Of a stretch of 64,000 nucleotides of DNA, positions 53,405 to 61,038 are shown in pieces. The position numbers were made by a program, and so were the translations under genes. The stretch comes from Sebaldella termitidis ATCC 33386 (lineage in GTDB: Bacteria > Fusobacteriota > Fusobacteriia > Fusobacteriales > Leptotrichiaceae), in contig NC_013517.1 of assembly GCF_000024405.1 (NCBI RefSeq), positions 2,542,001 to 2,606,000 on the forward strand, read 5' to 3'. Under the pieces are notes generated by a model that ran no database searches, was not told the DNA's origin, and saw only the letters and a list, made by a program, of their open reading frames with translations. Positions within the stretch are counted from its first letter, which is position 1, and each line of letters starts with the position of its first letter.

Positions 53405-53435
53405 AAAAAAACTCTCTAATGCAGTATATAGAGAG
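53405..53435 (-). terminator. Attenuator terminator in the aroF leader
   Basis: On the minus strand CTCTCTA (53429-53435) pairs with TAGAGAG (53412-53418), then TTTTTTT (53405-53411). It lies 31 bases before the aroF ATG, so transcription would stop before the operon unless prevented. Its left arm extended (AGCTCTCT, 53430-53437) can instead pair with AGAGGGCT (53514-53521). Confidence 0.7.
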
Positions 53436-53473
53436 CTAGGATATTTATTAACTAAATTAATATTTTTGAGTAA

Positions 53474-53506
53474 TTAACATAATCTTAGGCTTATTAAAAA
53501 AAACAT
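53474..53506 (-). CDS. Ten-codon leader peptide of the aro operon (candidate)
   Basis: ATG followed by codons reading Met-Phe-Phe-Leu-Ile-Ser-Leu-Arg-Leu-Cys, then TAA. AGAGGG (53516-53521) lies nine bases upstream, a well-placed ribosome binding site. It precedes the leader terminator by about 40 bases. Two adjacent Phe codons fit an aromatic-amino-acid leader, but two are few for classical stalling. The ribosome binding site itself is part of the competing antiterminator helix. Confidence 0.45.
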   Translation of the reverse strand: MFFLISLRLC

Positions 53507-53614
53507 AAAATCAAGCCCTCTTTCTAAGTACCTACTTATAATGTGCCCAGATCTAAAAATAACTTAATCTGATGCAATCCTACATTCTTACTACTTAAAA
53601 ATTTTCTGCAATTA

Positions 53615-53636
53615 CCTACTATCCTACTATCCTACT
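53615..53636. repeat. 8-base tandem repeat
   Basis: CCTACTAT occurs twice exactly with a third partial copy (CCTACT). It overlaps the stop codon of the adjacent gene remnant. The copy number could vary by slippage. Confidence 0.7.
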
Positions 53637-53796
53637 CAATAATTAATTTTAATGTATCTCTGACTGTGTCATTTGAAATATGCAGTTCCACATTAGAATC
53701 ATAAATAAATATTAGCATATACGCTGTTACAAAGTCAACAATCTCAAAAACATATTTTATAGAATCCAAGCATAAATAAAACTTATGTTTATTTTT
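53632..53796 (-). pseudogene. Remnant of an unknown gene (3' end only)
   Basis: A minus-strand open frame of 54 codons ending in TAG, with protein-like composition: ...DSIKYVFEIVDFVTAYML... and ...NVELHISNDTVRDTLKLI... It has no plausible start or ribosome binding site; the frame is closed upstream by TAA. It looks like the C-terminus of a decayed gene. Family not recognised; chance cannot be ruled out. Confidence 0.35.
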
Positions 53797-53931
53797 TTAT
53801 ACTGATATTTTTTCTTATAAAGAAAGTATTATAATTACTCAAAATCTCTGGCTAAAATCTAATAACTGCATAATCATTTAAAAAATGAATACTAGGATAA
53901 ATATTAAATATTTTTCCTATACATAAACTAA

Positions 53932-53940
53932 TGTTATAAT
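53932..53940 (+). promoter_or_regulatory. Extended -10 promoter candidate for the liv operon
   Basis: TG-T-TATAAT with a poor -35 (TTTTCC) 17 bases upstream. Predicted transcript start near 53947 gives a leader of about 110 bases before livJ. Confidence 0.42.
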
Positions 53941-54046
53941 TACGTAACAAATTGAATTTTTATGTTAATGTTTTCAGATAAATTTAAACAGTAAAACTTT
54001 CTTTTGTTAAAATTATCAGATTATAATAAAATTATATATTCAAATG

Positions 54047-54052
54047 AGGAGG
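54047..54052 (+). promoter_or_regulatory. Ribosome binding site that fixes the livJ start
   Basis: AGGAGG six bases before the ATG at 54059. An in-frame ATG at 54044 overlaps this site and lacks one of its own, so the later start is right; it also begins the lipoprotein signal directly. Confidence 0.85.
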
Positions 54053-54058
54053 AATTAT

Positions 54059-55204
54059 ATGAAAAAGCTATTTTCATTACTGGCTATAGCTACATTGACT
54101 TTAGTCAGCTGCGGGAAAAATGCTGATACAGCCGCTGCCGGTACCGAAACAAAAACTGAGGACAAAACTGTTGTTAAGATCGGGTTCATCGGTCCGCTCA
54201 CAGGCGGTGTTGCCCAATATGGAATAGCCACTAAAGAGGGTGTCGAACTGAAAATTGAGGAAATCAATGCACAGGGTGGAATAAACGGGAAAAAACTTGA
54301 ACTTATCACTGTAGATGATAAAGGGGACGCTAAAGAAGCCGTTAATGCATATAAAAAATTAGTTTCCAATGACAAAGTGGATATGATTATAGGAGCAGTT
54401 ACTTCTGTTCCGTCGAATGCAATTGCAGAACTTGCAGAAAAGGATAAAATGCCTATGATCACTCCGACTGGTACTAATATTGATATCACAGGCGGAAAAA
54501 AATATGTATACAGAACTACTTTTACAGATCCTTTTCAGGGAGCTGTTATGGGAAGATACGCCACTGCTAAAGGTTTCAAAAAAATAGCAGTACTTACTAA
54601 TAAATCAGATGATTACTCTACAGGTCTTTCACAGTCATTTATAGAAGAAGCTAAAAAAGGCGGAGCTGAAATTATAGAGAATTCTTATACTAAAGAAGAC
54701 AAGGATTTCAAATCTATCCTTACTAACATTAAAAATGCTAATGTAGATGCTATTTATATTCCTGATTACTATGAAACTATAGGTCTTATTGCTACACAGG
54801 CAAAAGAGCTTGGAATTAATGCACAGTTTTTAGGCGGAGACGGATGGGACGGAGTACAGACTAACTTTGCTGCTGTTACTGACGGGGCATTATTTGTAAG
54901 TCAGTATGCTGCTAATGATGAAAGTCCGCTTGTTCAGAATTTCATAAAAGCTTATAATGAAAAATATAAAAAAGATCCTATTTTATTTGCTGCCTTAGGA
55001 TATGACACTGTAGAAATTATTGCCAATGCACTTAAAACTGCTAAGGATTCTTCAGCAGATTCATTAATCGAAGCATTTAAAGCTACTGATTTAGATCTTG
55101 TAACTGGTAAACTTGTTTTTGACGAAAATAATGATCCTAAAAAAATAGCAGATATTATTGAAATTAAAGATGGTAAGCTGACTCTAAAAGAAAAAGCTGA
55201 ATAA
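54059..55204 (+). CDS. livJ: Branched-chain amino acid ABC transporter, substrate-binding lipoprotein
   Basis: A 381-residue periplasmic-binding protein of the Leu/Ile/Val family, anchored by lipid at Cys in the lipobox TLVSC (residue about 18). After a Thr/Ala/Lys linker, KIGFIGPLTGGVAQYG (about 45-60) is the typical first strand and loop; EEINAQGGINGKKLELITVDDKG and MITPTGTN follow. It captures branched-chain amino acids, or related ones, for LivHMGF. A stem-loop after the gene probably lets it be made in excess over the permease. Confidence 0.95.
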   Translation: MKKLFSLLAIATLTLVSCGKNADTAAAGTETKTEDKTVVKIGFIGPLTGGVAQYGIATKEGVELKIEEINAQGGINGKKLELITVDDKGDAKEAVNAYKKLVSNDKVDMIIGAVTSVPSNAIAELAEKDKMPMITPTGTNIDITGGKKYVYRTTFTDPFQGAVMGRYATAKGFKKIAVLTNKSDDYSTGLSQSFIEEAKKGGAEIIENSYTKEDKDFKSILTNIKNANVDAIYIPDYYETIGLIATQAKELGINAQFLGGDGWDGVQTNFAAVTDGALFVSQYAANDESPLVQNFIKAYNEKYKKDPILFAALGYDTVEIIANALKTAKDSSADSLIEAFKATDLDLVTGKLVFDENNDPKKIADIIEIKDGKLTLKEKAE

Positions 55205-55243
55205 AACATTGTAATAATAAATTTAATTATTGGGTATTACTAT

Positions 55244-55270
55244 AGAAGATAGCTGTGCTATCTTCTTTTA
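55244..55270 (+). terminator. Stem-loop between livJ and livH (partial terminator)
   Basis: AGAAGATAGC (55244-55253), a three-base loop, GCTATCTTCT (55257-55266): a perfect 10-pair stem followed by TTTATACTTTTT. It is only 40 bases after livJ and inside the operon, so it likely reduces but does not stop read-through. Confidence 0.65.
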
Positions 55271-55299
55271 TACTTTTTAAAATGAGGTGAATTAATAAC

Positions 55300-56202
55300 G
55301 TGAGTATTTTAAAAACTTTCCTTGAGCAGGTGATAAACGGTTTGCAGGTTGGAAGCATATATGCCCTTATTGCTCTTGGATATACCATGGTTTACGGTAT
55401 AGTTAAACTAATAAATTTTGCACACGGCGATATACTAATGGTCGGCGCCTATACGGCTTTTACATGCGTAACTAAATATAACATGCCTTTGATTGCAGCT
55501 ATTTTAGTATCTGTAATGGTCTGCTCGCTGCTGGGAGTGCTTATTGACCGTCTTGCATACAAGCCCCTTAGGAATTCCCCGAGAATCTCCGCACTTATTA
55601 CCGCAATTGGTGTGAGCTTCTTTCTGGAAAGTGTTTTCCTTGTATTTCAGGGTGCTGATTCCAAAGTTATACCGCAGGATAAAATTCCTTTTTATCTTTC
55701 AAGTGCCACAATTAGCATCGGATCTCTGAAAGTCAGTTATCTTACACTGGTAACTATTTTCTCCACTATTATCTGTATGCTTGTATTGAATTTTTTTATC
55801 AAAAATACAAAATTAGGAAAAGCTACAAGAGCTGTTTCCGAAGATCATAATGCGGCAAGACTTATGGGGATCAATGTGAATTCCACTATAAGTATTACTT
55901 TTGCTATCGGATCTGCACTTGGAGCACTGGGCGGTGTTCTTTACAGCCTTACTTATCCTCAGATAGAACCGTATATGGGAATGATGCCGGGACTTAAAGC
56001 ATTTATCGCAGCAGTGTTCGGCGGTATAGGAAGTATTCCCGGAGCTATGATCGGCGGCTATCTTATGGGATTAATAGAAAATTTTTCCAAGGCTTATATT
56101 TCATCAACATGGGCTAATGTTATAGTTTTCGGAATTCTTATTCTGATCCTTGTATTCAAACCAAGCGGATTGTTTGGAAAAAATATAAAAGAGAAAGTAT
56201 AG
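55300..56202 (+). CDS. livH: Branched-chain amino acid ABC transporter permease LivH
   Basis: A 300-residue inner-membrane permease with about eight spans. FLEQVINGLQVGSIYALIALGYTMVYGIVKLINFAHGD is the LivH signature, and RAVSEDHNAARLMGINV is the coupling loop for the ATPases. Starts with GTG, supported by GAGGTGA nine bases upstream. It forms the channel with LivM. Confidence 0.96.
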   Translation: MSILKTFLEQVINGLQVGSIYALIALGYTMVYGIVKLINFAHGDILMVGAYTAFTCVTKYNMPLIAAILVSVMVCSLLGVLIDRLAYKPLRNSPRISALITAIGVSFFLESVFLVFQGADSKVIPQDKIPFYLSSATISIGSLKVSYLTLVTIFSTIICMLVLNFFIKNTKLGKATRAVSEDHNAARLMGINVNSTISITFAIGSALGALGGVLYSLTYPQIEPYMGMMPGLKAFIAAVFGGIGSIPGAMIGGYLMGLIENFSKAYISSTWANVIVFGILILILVFKPSGLFGKNIKEKV

Positions 56203-56211
56203 GTGAGATAA

Positions 56212-57234
56212 ATGGATAAAAAAAATATAAAAAAACTAACATATATACTCTCTGCTATACTTATTGTCATTTTATTTTTTCTCCTGCAGATTATAGTACA
56301 GATTAATTCTTACTATTCTACGATCCTGTGTAATATATTTATTTATGTATTATTTGCAGTCAGTCTTAATATCACTGTGGGACTCATGGGACAGCTGAGT
56401 CTGGGACATGCAGGATTCATAGCTGTCGGAGCATATAGCAGTGTCATGTTCACTAAATATGTCTTTACCTCTGTGCCTAATGATGCTGTGAGACTTATTC
56501 TCGGTTGTATTATAGGCGGATTATTTGCAGCTTTCTTTGGATTTCTTGTAGGTATTCCCATATTAAGACTTAAGGGAGATTACCTTGCGATAATCACACT
56601 TGCATTTGGTGAAATGATAAAGTTCACTATACAAAACCTTGATTTTCTCGGAGGAGCAGCTGGAATCAGAAGAATCCCGCAGATTACTACATTTACATCA
56701 ATATACTGGATTGTAGTTATCTGTATTATTATTATAACAATGATAATGACTTCAAGATACGGGAGACTTGTTCTTTCTATCAGAGAAGATGAAATAGCCG
56801 CAGAAAATATAGGAATTCCCATTAATAAAATAAAGCTCTTCGGCTTTACTATATCTGCAATGTTTGCAGGAGTGGGAGGTGCGCTTCTGGCACACAGCTA
56901 TCCTACTCTTGAGCCTCTGCAGTTTAACTTTGTATTTTCTATTGATATACTTGTTATGGTTGTTCTGGGCGGTCTTGGAAGTATTACAGGTGCTATTGTT
57001 TCCGCTTCGCTTCTTACGATTCTGAATGAATCATTAAGAAGTTTTGCTAACTTTTTTCCTTCAAACATCGGAATGTATGTACAGCAGGGAAGATATGCTT
57101 TTTATGCACTGGTACTGATCTTTATTATGATATTCAGACCAAGCGGACTTCTCGGTACAGGTGAATTCCGTCTTAATGGTATCATAAAAAAATTATTTCC
57201 GGGAAAAAAGAATAATGAAGCGAGAAAGGGGTAG
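56212..57234 (+). CDS. livM: Branched-chain amino acid ABC transporter permease LivM
   Basis: A 340-residue inner-membrane permease. LNITVGLMGQLSLGHAGFIAVGAYSS and RLKGDYLAIITLAFGEMI are LivM marks; IREDEIAAENIGIPINKIKL is the coupling loop. It lies nine bases after livH with AGGTGA before its ATG. The Lys-rich tail is cytoplasmic. Confidence 0.96.
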   Translation: MDKKNIKKLTYILSAILIVILFFLLQIIVQINSYYSTILCNIFIYVLFAVSLNITVGLMGQLSLGHAGFIAVGAYSSVMFTKYVFTSVPNDAVRLILGCIIGGLFAAFFGFLVGIPILRLKGDYLAIITLAFGEMIKFTIQNLDFLGGAAGIRRIPQITTFTSIYWIVVICIIIITMIMTSRYGRLVLSIREDEIAAENIGIPINKIKLFGFTISAMFAGVGGALLAHSYPTLEPLQFNFVFSIDILVMVVLGGLGSITGAIVSASLLTILNESLRSFANFFPSNIGMYVQQGRYAFYALVLIFIMIFRPSGLLGTGEFRLNGIIKKLFPGKKNNEARKG

Positions 57235-57237
57235 TAT

Positions 57238-57996
57238 ATGTCTTTATTAGAAACCAAGAACTTATGTATATCCTTTGGAGGGCTGAAAGCAGTCGACGAT
57301 GTTAATATAGAGCTAAATGACAGAGAGCTGATCGGTCTTATCGGACCAAACGGTGCCGGTAAAACTACACTTTTTAACCTTTTAACTGGTGTTTATAAAC
57401 CTACCAGCGGCAGTGTCAATGTAAACGGTATCGATACTGAAAAGCTTTCCACTCCTCAGATTATTAATCTGGGACTGGCAAGAACTTTTCAGAATATAAG
57501 ATTATTTAAGAATCTTTCAGTTCTTGATAATGTTAAGCTCGCTCTTGACAGTAACCTGAAATATTCTGTAGTCACAGCTACTTTAAGACTGCCGAAATAC
57601 TGGAGGGAAGAAAAAAGTGCCGATGAAAGAGCTCTGGATTTTTTAAAAATATTTGATCTTGATAAAGTATCAGATCTGCTTGCCGGGAATCTTCCTTACG
57701 GTCAGCAGAGAAAACTAGAGATCGCAAGAGCACTGGCTACGAATCCGAAACTTCTGCTTCTTGACGAGCCTGCTGCAGGAATGAATCCTCAGGAAACCAA
57801 AGAATTAATGGAAACAATTCAGCTGATAAGAGATAAATTTGAAATTGCTATTTTACTTATTGAACATGATATGGATCTGGTAATGGGAATATGTGAAAGG
57901 CTGTATGTACTGAATTTTGGAAAAATTATTGCACAGGGTACACCTGTGGAAATTCAGAATAATCCTGAAGTAATTACAGCTTATCTTGGGGAATAA
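57238..57996 (+). CDS. livG: Branched-chain amino acid ABC transporter ATPase LivG
   Basis: A 252-residue ATPase. Walker A GPNGAGKTT (about 37-45), a signature seen as LPYGQQRKLEIARAL, Walker B LLLLDEPAAGMNP and the switch His in LLIEHDM are present. The LPYGQQ form of the signature is typical of LivG. ATG three bases after livM. Confidence 0.97.
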   Translation: MSLLETKNLCISFGGLKAVDDVNIELNDRELIGLIGPNGAGKTTLFNLLTGVYKPTSGSVNVNGIDTEKLSTPQIINLGLARTFQNIRLFKNLSVLDNVKLALDSNLKYSVVTATLRLPKYWREEKSADERALDFLKIFDLDKVSDLLAGNLPYGQQRKLEIARALATNPKLLLLDEPAAGMNPQETKELMETIQLIRDKFEIAILLIEHDMDLVMGICERLYVLNFGKIIAQGTPVEIQNNPEVITAYLGE

Positions 57997-58105
57997 TACA
58001 ATTATTAATACCTTATCTCATTTCCATTTTGTCGCTTTTAATATTGATGAGGTGCAGGTATTTTCAGTAAAATATCTGTTAGACAAAACACTAGGAGGAA
58101 AATAA

Positions 58106-58819
58106 GTGAATATTTTAGAAGTAAATGATCTAAATGTTTATTATGGCGCAATACATGCCATAAAAAATATATCATTTGAAATAAAAAAGGGTGAAATAGT
58201 TACTCTGATAGGTGCCAATGGTGCCGGTAAGACTTCTACGCTTCATGCTATTTCAGGATTGATTACACCCAGATCCGGTGAAATATCATTAAACGGAATG
58301 AATATTACCAATAAGGAAGCTCATAAGCTTCTTGGACTTGGTATGGCACATGTCCCTGAAGGCAGAAGAATCTTTACCAATCTTACTGTTTTGGAAAATC
58401 TTGAAATGGGGGCTTTTATCAGAAATGATAAAGATAAAATAAAAAAAGATCTTAATAATATATTTGATATGTTCCCAAGACTTGCAGAAAGAAAAAAACA
58501 GCTCGCAGGTACCATGAGCGGCGGAGAACAACAGATGCTTGCAATTGCCAGAGCCTTAATGTCCCGTCCCGAGCTGCTTCTTATGGATGAGCCTTCTATG
58601 GGACTGGCTCCTATTCTGGTTCAGGAGATTTTCAAAACCATTGAAAAAATAAATAAAGAAAACAACGTTACTATACTTCTTGTTGAACAAAATGCACATA
58701 TGGCTCTTTCTATAGCTAACAGAGCATATGTTTTGGAAACTGGCAAAATAATTATGTCTGGTGATGCTAATGAACTTGCTAACAACGATGATATTAAAAA
58801 AGCTTATTTAGGCGGATAA
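58106..58819 (+). CDS. livF: Branched-chain amino acid ABC transporter ATPase LivF
   Basis: A 237-residue ATPase. Walker A GANGAGKTS (about 36-44), GMAHVPEGRRIFTNLTVLENL (LivF-specific), signature MSGGEQQMLAIARAL, Walker B LLLMDEPSMGLAP and LLVEQNA. The start is GTG with AGGAGG seven bases upstream. A 109-base gap separates it from livG, with no clear signal in it. Confidence 0.97.
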   Translation: MNILEVNDLNVYYGAIHAIKNISFEIKKGEIVTLIGANGAGKTSTLHAISGLITPRSGEISLNGMNITNKEAHKLLGLGMAHVPEGRRIFTNLTVLENLEMGAFIRNDKDKIKKDLNNIFDMFPRLAERKKQLAGTMSGGEQQMLAIARALMSRPELLLMDEPSMGLAPILVQEIFKTIEKINKENNVTILLVEQNAHMALSIANRAYVLETGKIIMSGDANELANNDDIKKAYLGG

Positions 58820-58822
58820 ATA

Positions 58823-58851
58823 AAAGAGGCTGTTTACACAAAAGCCTCTTT
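58823..58851. terminator. Bidirectional terminator between liv and rpiR genes
   Basis: AAAGAGGCT and AGCCTCTTT form a nine-pair stem with an 11-base loop, three bases after livF. T-rich sequence follows on both strands, so it can serve both convergent units. Confidence 0.75.
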
Positions 58852-58915
58852 ATTATTTGCTGTGATTTTATTATAAAACTTATAAATATCCCTGTATTTC
58901 CCCTGATTATATTAA

Positions 58916-59764
58916 TTATGTTACTGCTTTTATTGTCAGATCCTTTAGCTCCATAGCCTTATCCTTATTCTTGGAAAGTACTCCCAAATATAAGAGCTCT
59001 ATAATAAAAAGCTGTGATATTCTTTCAGAAAATGATCCTGTTTCAAGAAGCTCTTCGTTAAAGCCGTTCAGTAATACATAATCCGCATATTTGGTAATCT
59101 CAGTTTTGTCATTATTTGTAATTGCTATAGTTTTAGCTCCCCTGACTTTGGCACTCTGCAGTGAATCAATAACCTCTCTGGTTTCCCCAGTCTGCGATAT
59201 TCCTATAATGACATCTTCCCTGTCGGAAATAGAGGCAGCCATCTTAAATAAGTGCGGATCAGAATGAGAAGCTACACTTTTTCCTATTCTCAGAAATTTA
59301 TATTTTGCATCCTGTGCTGTAAGATTAGAGTGCCCTATTCCTATAAACTCTATATGTTTTGCATTATTTATAAGATTTATACATTTATCCAATATTTCAT
59401 TGTTAATAAGGCTTAAAGTATCTTTCAATACATTAAATGAATTATTATAAATACCTTCTGCAATAGAATTATAGTTTTCATCTGCAAGAATATCTATTTT
59501 ATACTTATTGCTCTGCTTCTCCTTACTGAGACTGCTTATCAATGAAATTTTAAAATCATTATATCCTTTAAAGCCTGTTTTCTTACAAAATCTGATAATT
59601 GTTGTTTCACCTGTATCGATTGCATTTGAAAGCTCCCTTATATTCATGCGTACTACACTTTCAGGATTCTTTTCAATATAATTAAATACTTTTGTTTCCG
59701 AAGCAGTAAAGCTCTTTTTTAAACTATTGATTTTATTAAATAAATTATCATCCAATGCTTTCAT
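58916..59764 (-). CDS. RpiR-family transcriptional regulator (HTH + SIS)
   Basis: A 282-residue regulator: N-terminal HTH_6 domain (about 1-77; FTASETKVFNYIEKNPESVVRMNIRELSNAI and TTIIRFCKKTGFKGYNDFK) and a C-terminal sugar-phosphate-binding SIS domain (about 105-260; FIGIGHSNLTAQDAKYKF, GISQTGETREVIDS). Such proteins often control amino-sugar or sialic acid genes, matching the nanE-PTS-porin neighbours. The start at 59764 is chosen because a longer frame begins with TTG inside the porin terminator loop (59857). AAGGAG lies 12 bases upstream, a somewhat long spacing. Confidence 0.9.
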   Translation of the reverse strand: MKALDDNLFNKINSLKKSFTASETKVFNYIEKNPESVVRMNIRELSNAIDTGETTIIRFCKKTGFKGYNDFKISLISSLSKEKQSNKYKIDILADENYNSIAEGIYNNSFNVLKDTLSLINNEILDKCINLINNAKHIEFIGIGHSNLTAQDAKYKFLRIGKSVASHSDPHLFKMAASISDREDVIIGISQTGETREVIDSLQSAKVRGAKTIAITNNDKTEITKYADYVLLNGFNEELLETGSFSERISQLFIIELLYLGVLSKNKDKAMELKDLTIKAVT

Positions 59765-59827
59765 TATTTTCTTCAACTCCTTATCATCAGTTATAAAAAT
59801 AAAATTCTGATGATTTTTAGAATTTTT

Positions 59828-59866
59828 ATAAAAATACTGCCTCAAAATAAAATTCAAGGCAGTATT
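59828..59866 (-). terminator. Terminator after the porin gene
   Basis: On the minus strand AATACTGCC (59858-59866) pairs with GGCAGTATT (59833-59841), nine perfect pairs, then TTTAT. It lies eight bases after the porin stop and before rpiR. Confidence 0.75.
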
Positions 59867-59874
59867 CTCTCTAT

Positions 59875-60864
59875 TTATTCCCGGTTCAGACTAAACTGAA
59901 TACCTCCTGTTAATTCCTTATTTCCATCATAGTCAAGAAACTTATTCTTATATTTTATCTGTCTGTCCTGTTCATCCACCACATTATAGCTCACATAAGG
60001 ATTTACCGTAAATTTCCCGATTTTTGTGTCAAAAGTATGAGTATAAAGCAGTTTAGGCGACACATAAAAACCGTTATTTCTTTCTTCATCCCCGGTAAAT
60101 TTCTCCCACTGGTTAAATACGTTAAGATCAAATCCAAAACCATAATATCTAGGTGAAGAATAAGTTAGTATTGCTATATAGTTCAAATATACCGAATTAT
60201 TTTTATCTGACCCGCTTCCTTTTGCATTAGTCGGTTTTCTCAAATGGTTATTTAACTGTACCCCGTAAGTCAAACCTCCGAATCTTCCTTCTGCCAGTGA
60301 TCCGCCTACAGCAAGGTCAAAGTCTCCTCCTATCCCTTCTGTTCCCTGATCCTTATAATCTCTTGTATATTTGTCAGAATCATTATAATATACTGCTCTT
60401 GGAGTAAATGAAGCCTGCTGGCCAAAAATTTTAAAAGCTATTGTAGGCCCGAAATAAAATTCATAGCCGTGTCCGTTTAACTGCTTCAAAGGTATCAAGC
60501 CATCCAGATATCCTATTTTCATATTATCCGAATTTCCATATTTAAATCCCAGAGTCCATTCCATATCTATATTACCTATTGCTTGAGTTTTCATAATGTT
60601 GAAATCTGTATCCCAAGTGTCTCCGCCGGCATCTTGATTTGTGTCATAAAAATTACGTTTAGACACATCAAAATTAAACATCAGACCTTTCCATTCGTCA
60701 TCAAGGGAAACTTTACCGGATACTTCATTTATAAACTGGCTGTATTGTAGTCTGGAATTGTCCAAATTTCCTCCAGCATAACCAGTATTATATTTTAATT
60801 CTTTAATATCATCTGCAAATGAAAATGCTGATAATATTGCTGTTAAAATTAATACTTTTTTCAT
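59875..60864 (-). CDS. Outer-membrane porin-like beta-barrel protein
   Basis: A 329-residue protein with a signal peptide (about 1-17, MKKVLILTAILSAFSFA) and a body of alternating aromatic and polar residues in amphipathic strands (for example FEFYFGPTIAFKIF, YYGFGFDLNVFNQW, FTVNPYVSYNVV), the look of an outer-membrane barrel. The last residue is Glu rather than Phe, but the final strand GGIQFSLNRE fits. It resembles small sugar-specific porins (OmpG, NanC or KdgM type) in size only; family not proven. Position behind a sugar PTS suggests uptake of the same amino sugar. Confidence 0.75.
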   Translation of the reverse strand: MKKVLILTAILSAFSFADDIKELKYNTGYAGGNLDNSRLQYSQFINEVSGKVSLDDEWKGLMFNFDVSKRNFYDTNQDAGGDTWDTDFNIMKTQAIGNIDMEWTLGFKYGNSDNMKIGYLDGLIPLKQLNGHGYEFYFGPTIAFKIFGQQASFTPRAVYYNDSDKYTRDYKDQGTEGIGGDFDLAVGGSLAEGRFGGLTYGVQLNNHLRKPTNAKGSGSDKNNSVYLNYIAILTYSSPRYYGFGFDLNVFNQWEKFTGDEERNNGFYVSPKLLYTHTFDTKIGKFTVNPYVSYNVVDEQDRQIKYKNKFLDYDGNKELTGGIQFSLNRE

Positions 60865-60914
60865 TGTTGTTCCTCCTGTTTTTTTATTTTCATATATTCT
60901 GATAACTCAAAATA

Positions 60915-60943
60915 ATAGTACAATAAAAGTCAGCATTTGTAAA
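60915..60943 (-). promoter_or_regulatory. Probable promoter of the porin gene
   Basis: Minus-strand -35 TTTACA (60938-60943), 17-base spacer, -10 TACTAT (60915-60920), about 45 bases before the porin ATG. It allows porin expression apart from the PTS. Confidence 0.55.
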
Positions 60944-60972
60944 GTTTTTGTTTACAGGAGAGCTTAGTAAAA

Positions 60973-61022
60973 CAGCAGAAAGCAAGTGTCTTTCCACACT
61001 TGCCCAAAATTTTATACTGCTG
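60973..61022 (-). terminator. Nested hairpin between the PTS and porin genes
   Basis: Inner stem GCAAGTGT/ACACTTGC (60982-60989 with 60996-61003) within an outer CAGCAG/CTGCTG stem (60973-60978 with 61017-61022). Only TTTT follows on the minus strand, so it is probably a partial terminator or processing site. Confidence 0.5.
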
Positions 61023-61038
61023 ATATTTATTAAATTTT

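Larger units (their letters stand above)
53374..54058. other. Intergenic region between divergent aroF and livJ
   Basis: It contains, from the aroF side: an intrinsic terminator (53405-53435), a 10-codon leader reading frame (53474-53506), an 8-base tandem repeat (53615-53636), a gene remnant on the minus strand (53632-53796), and on the plus strand an extended -10 promoter candidate (53932-53940) and the livJ ribosome binding site. The rest shows no clear feature. Confidence 0.7.

Noticed and set aside
53374-53640. T-box or tryptophan-type leader upstream of aroF
   Set aside because: I looked for the T-box GGTGG-type motif and for runs of Trp codons and saw neither.
54055-54489. Minus-strand open frame inside livJ
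   Set aside because: It is a shadow of the substrate-binding protein gene, without a ribosome binding site or recognisable motif.
59765-59857. 31-residue N-terminal extension of the RpiR regulator
   Set aside because: Its TTG start lies in the loop of the porin terminator; family members start at the later Met.
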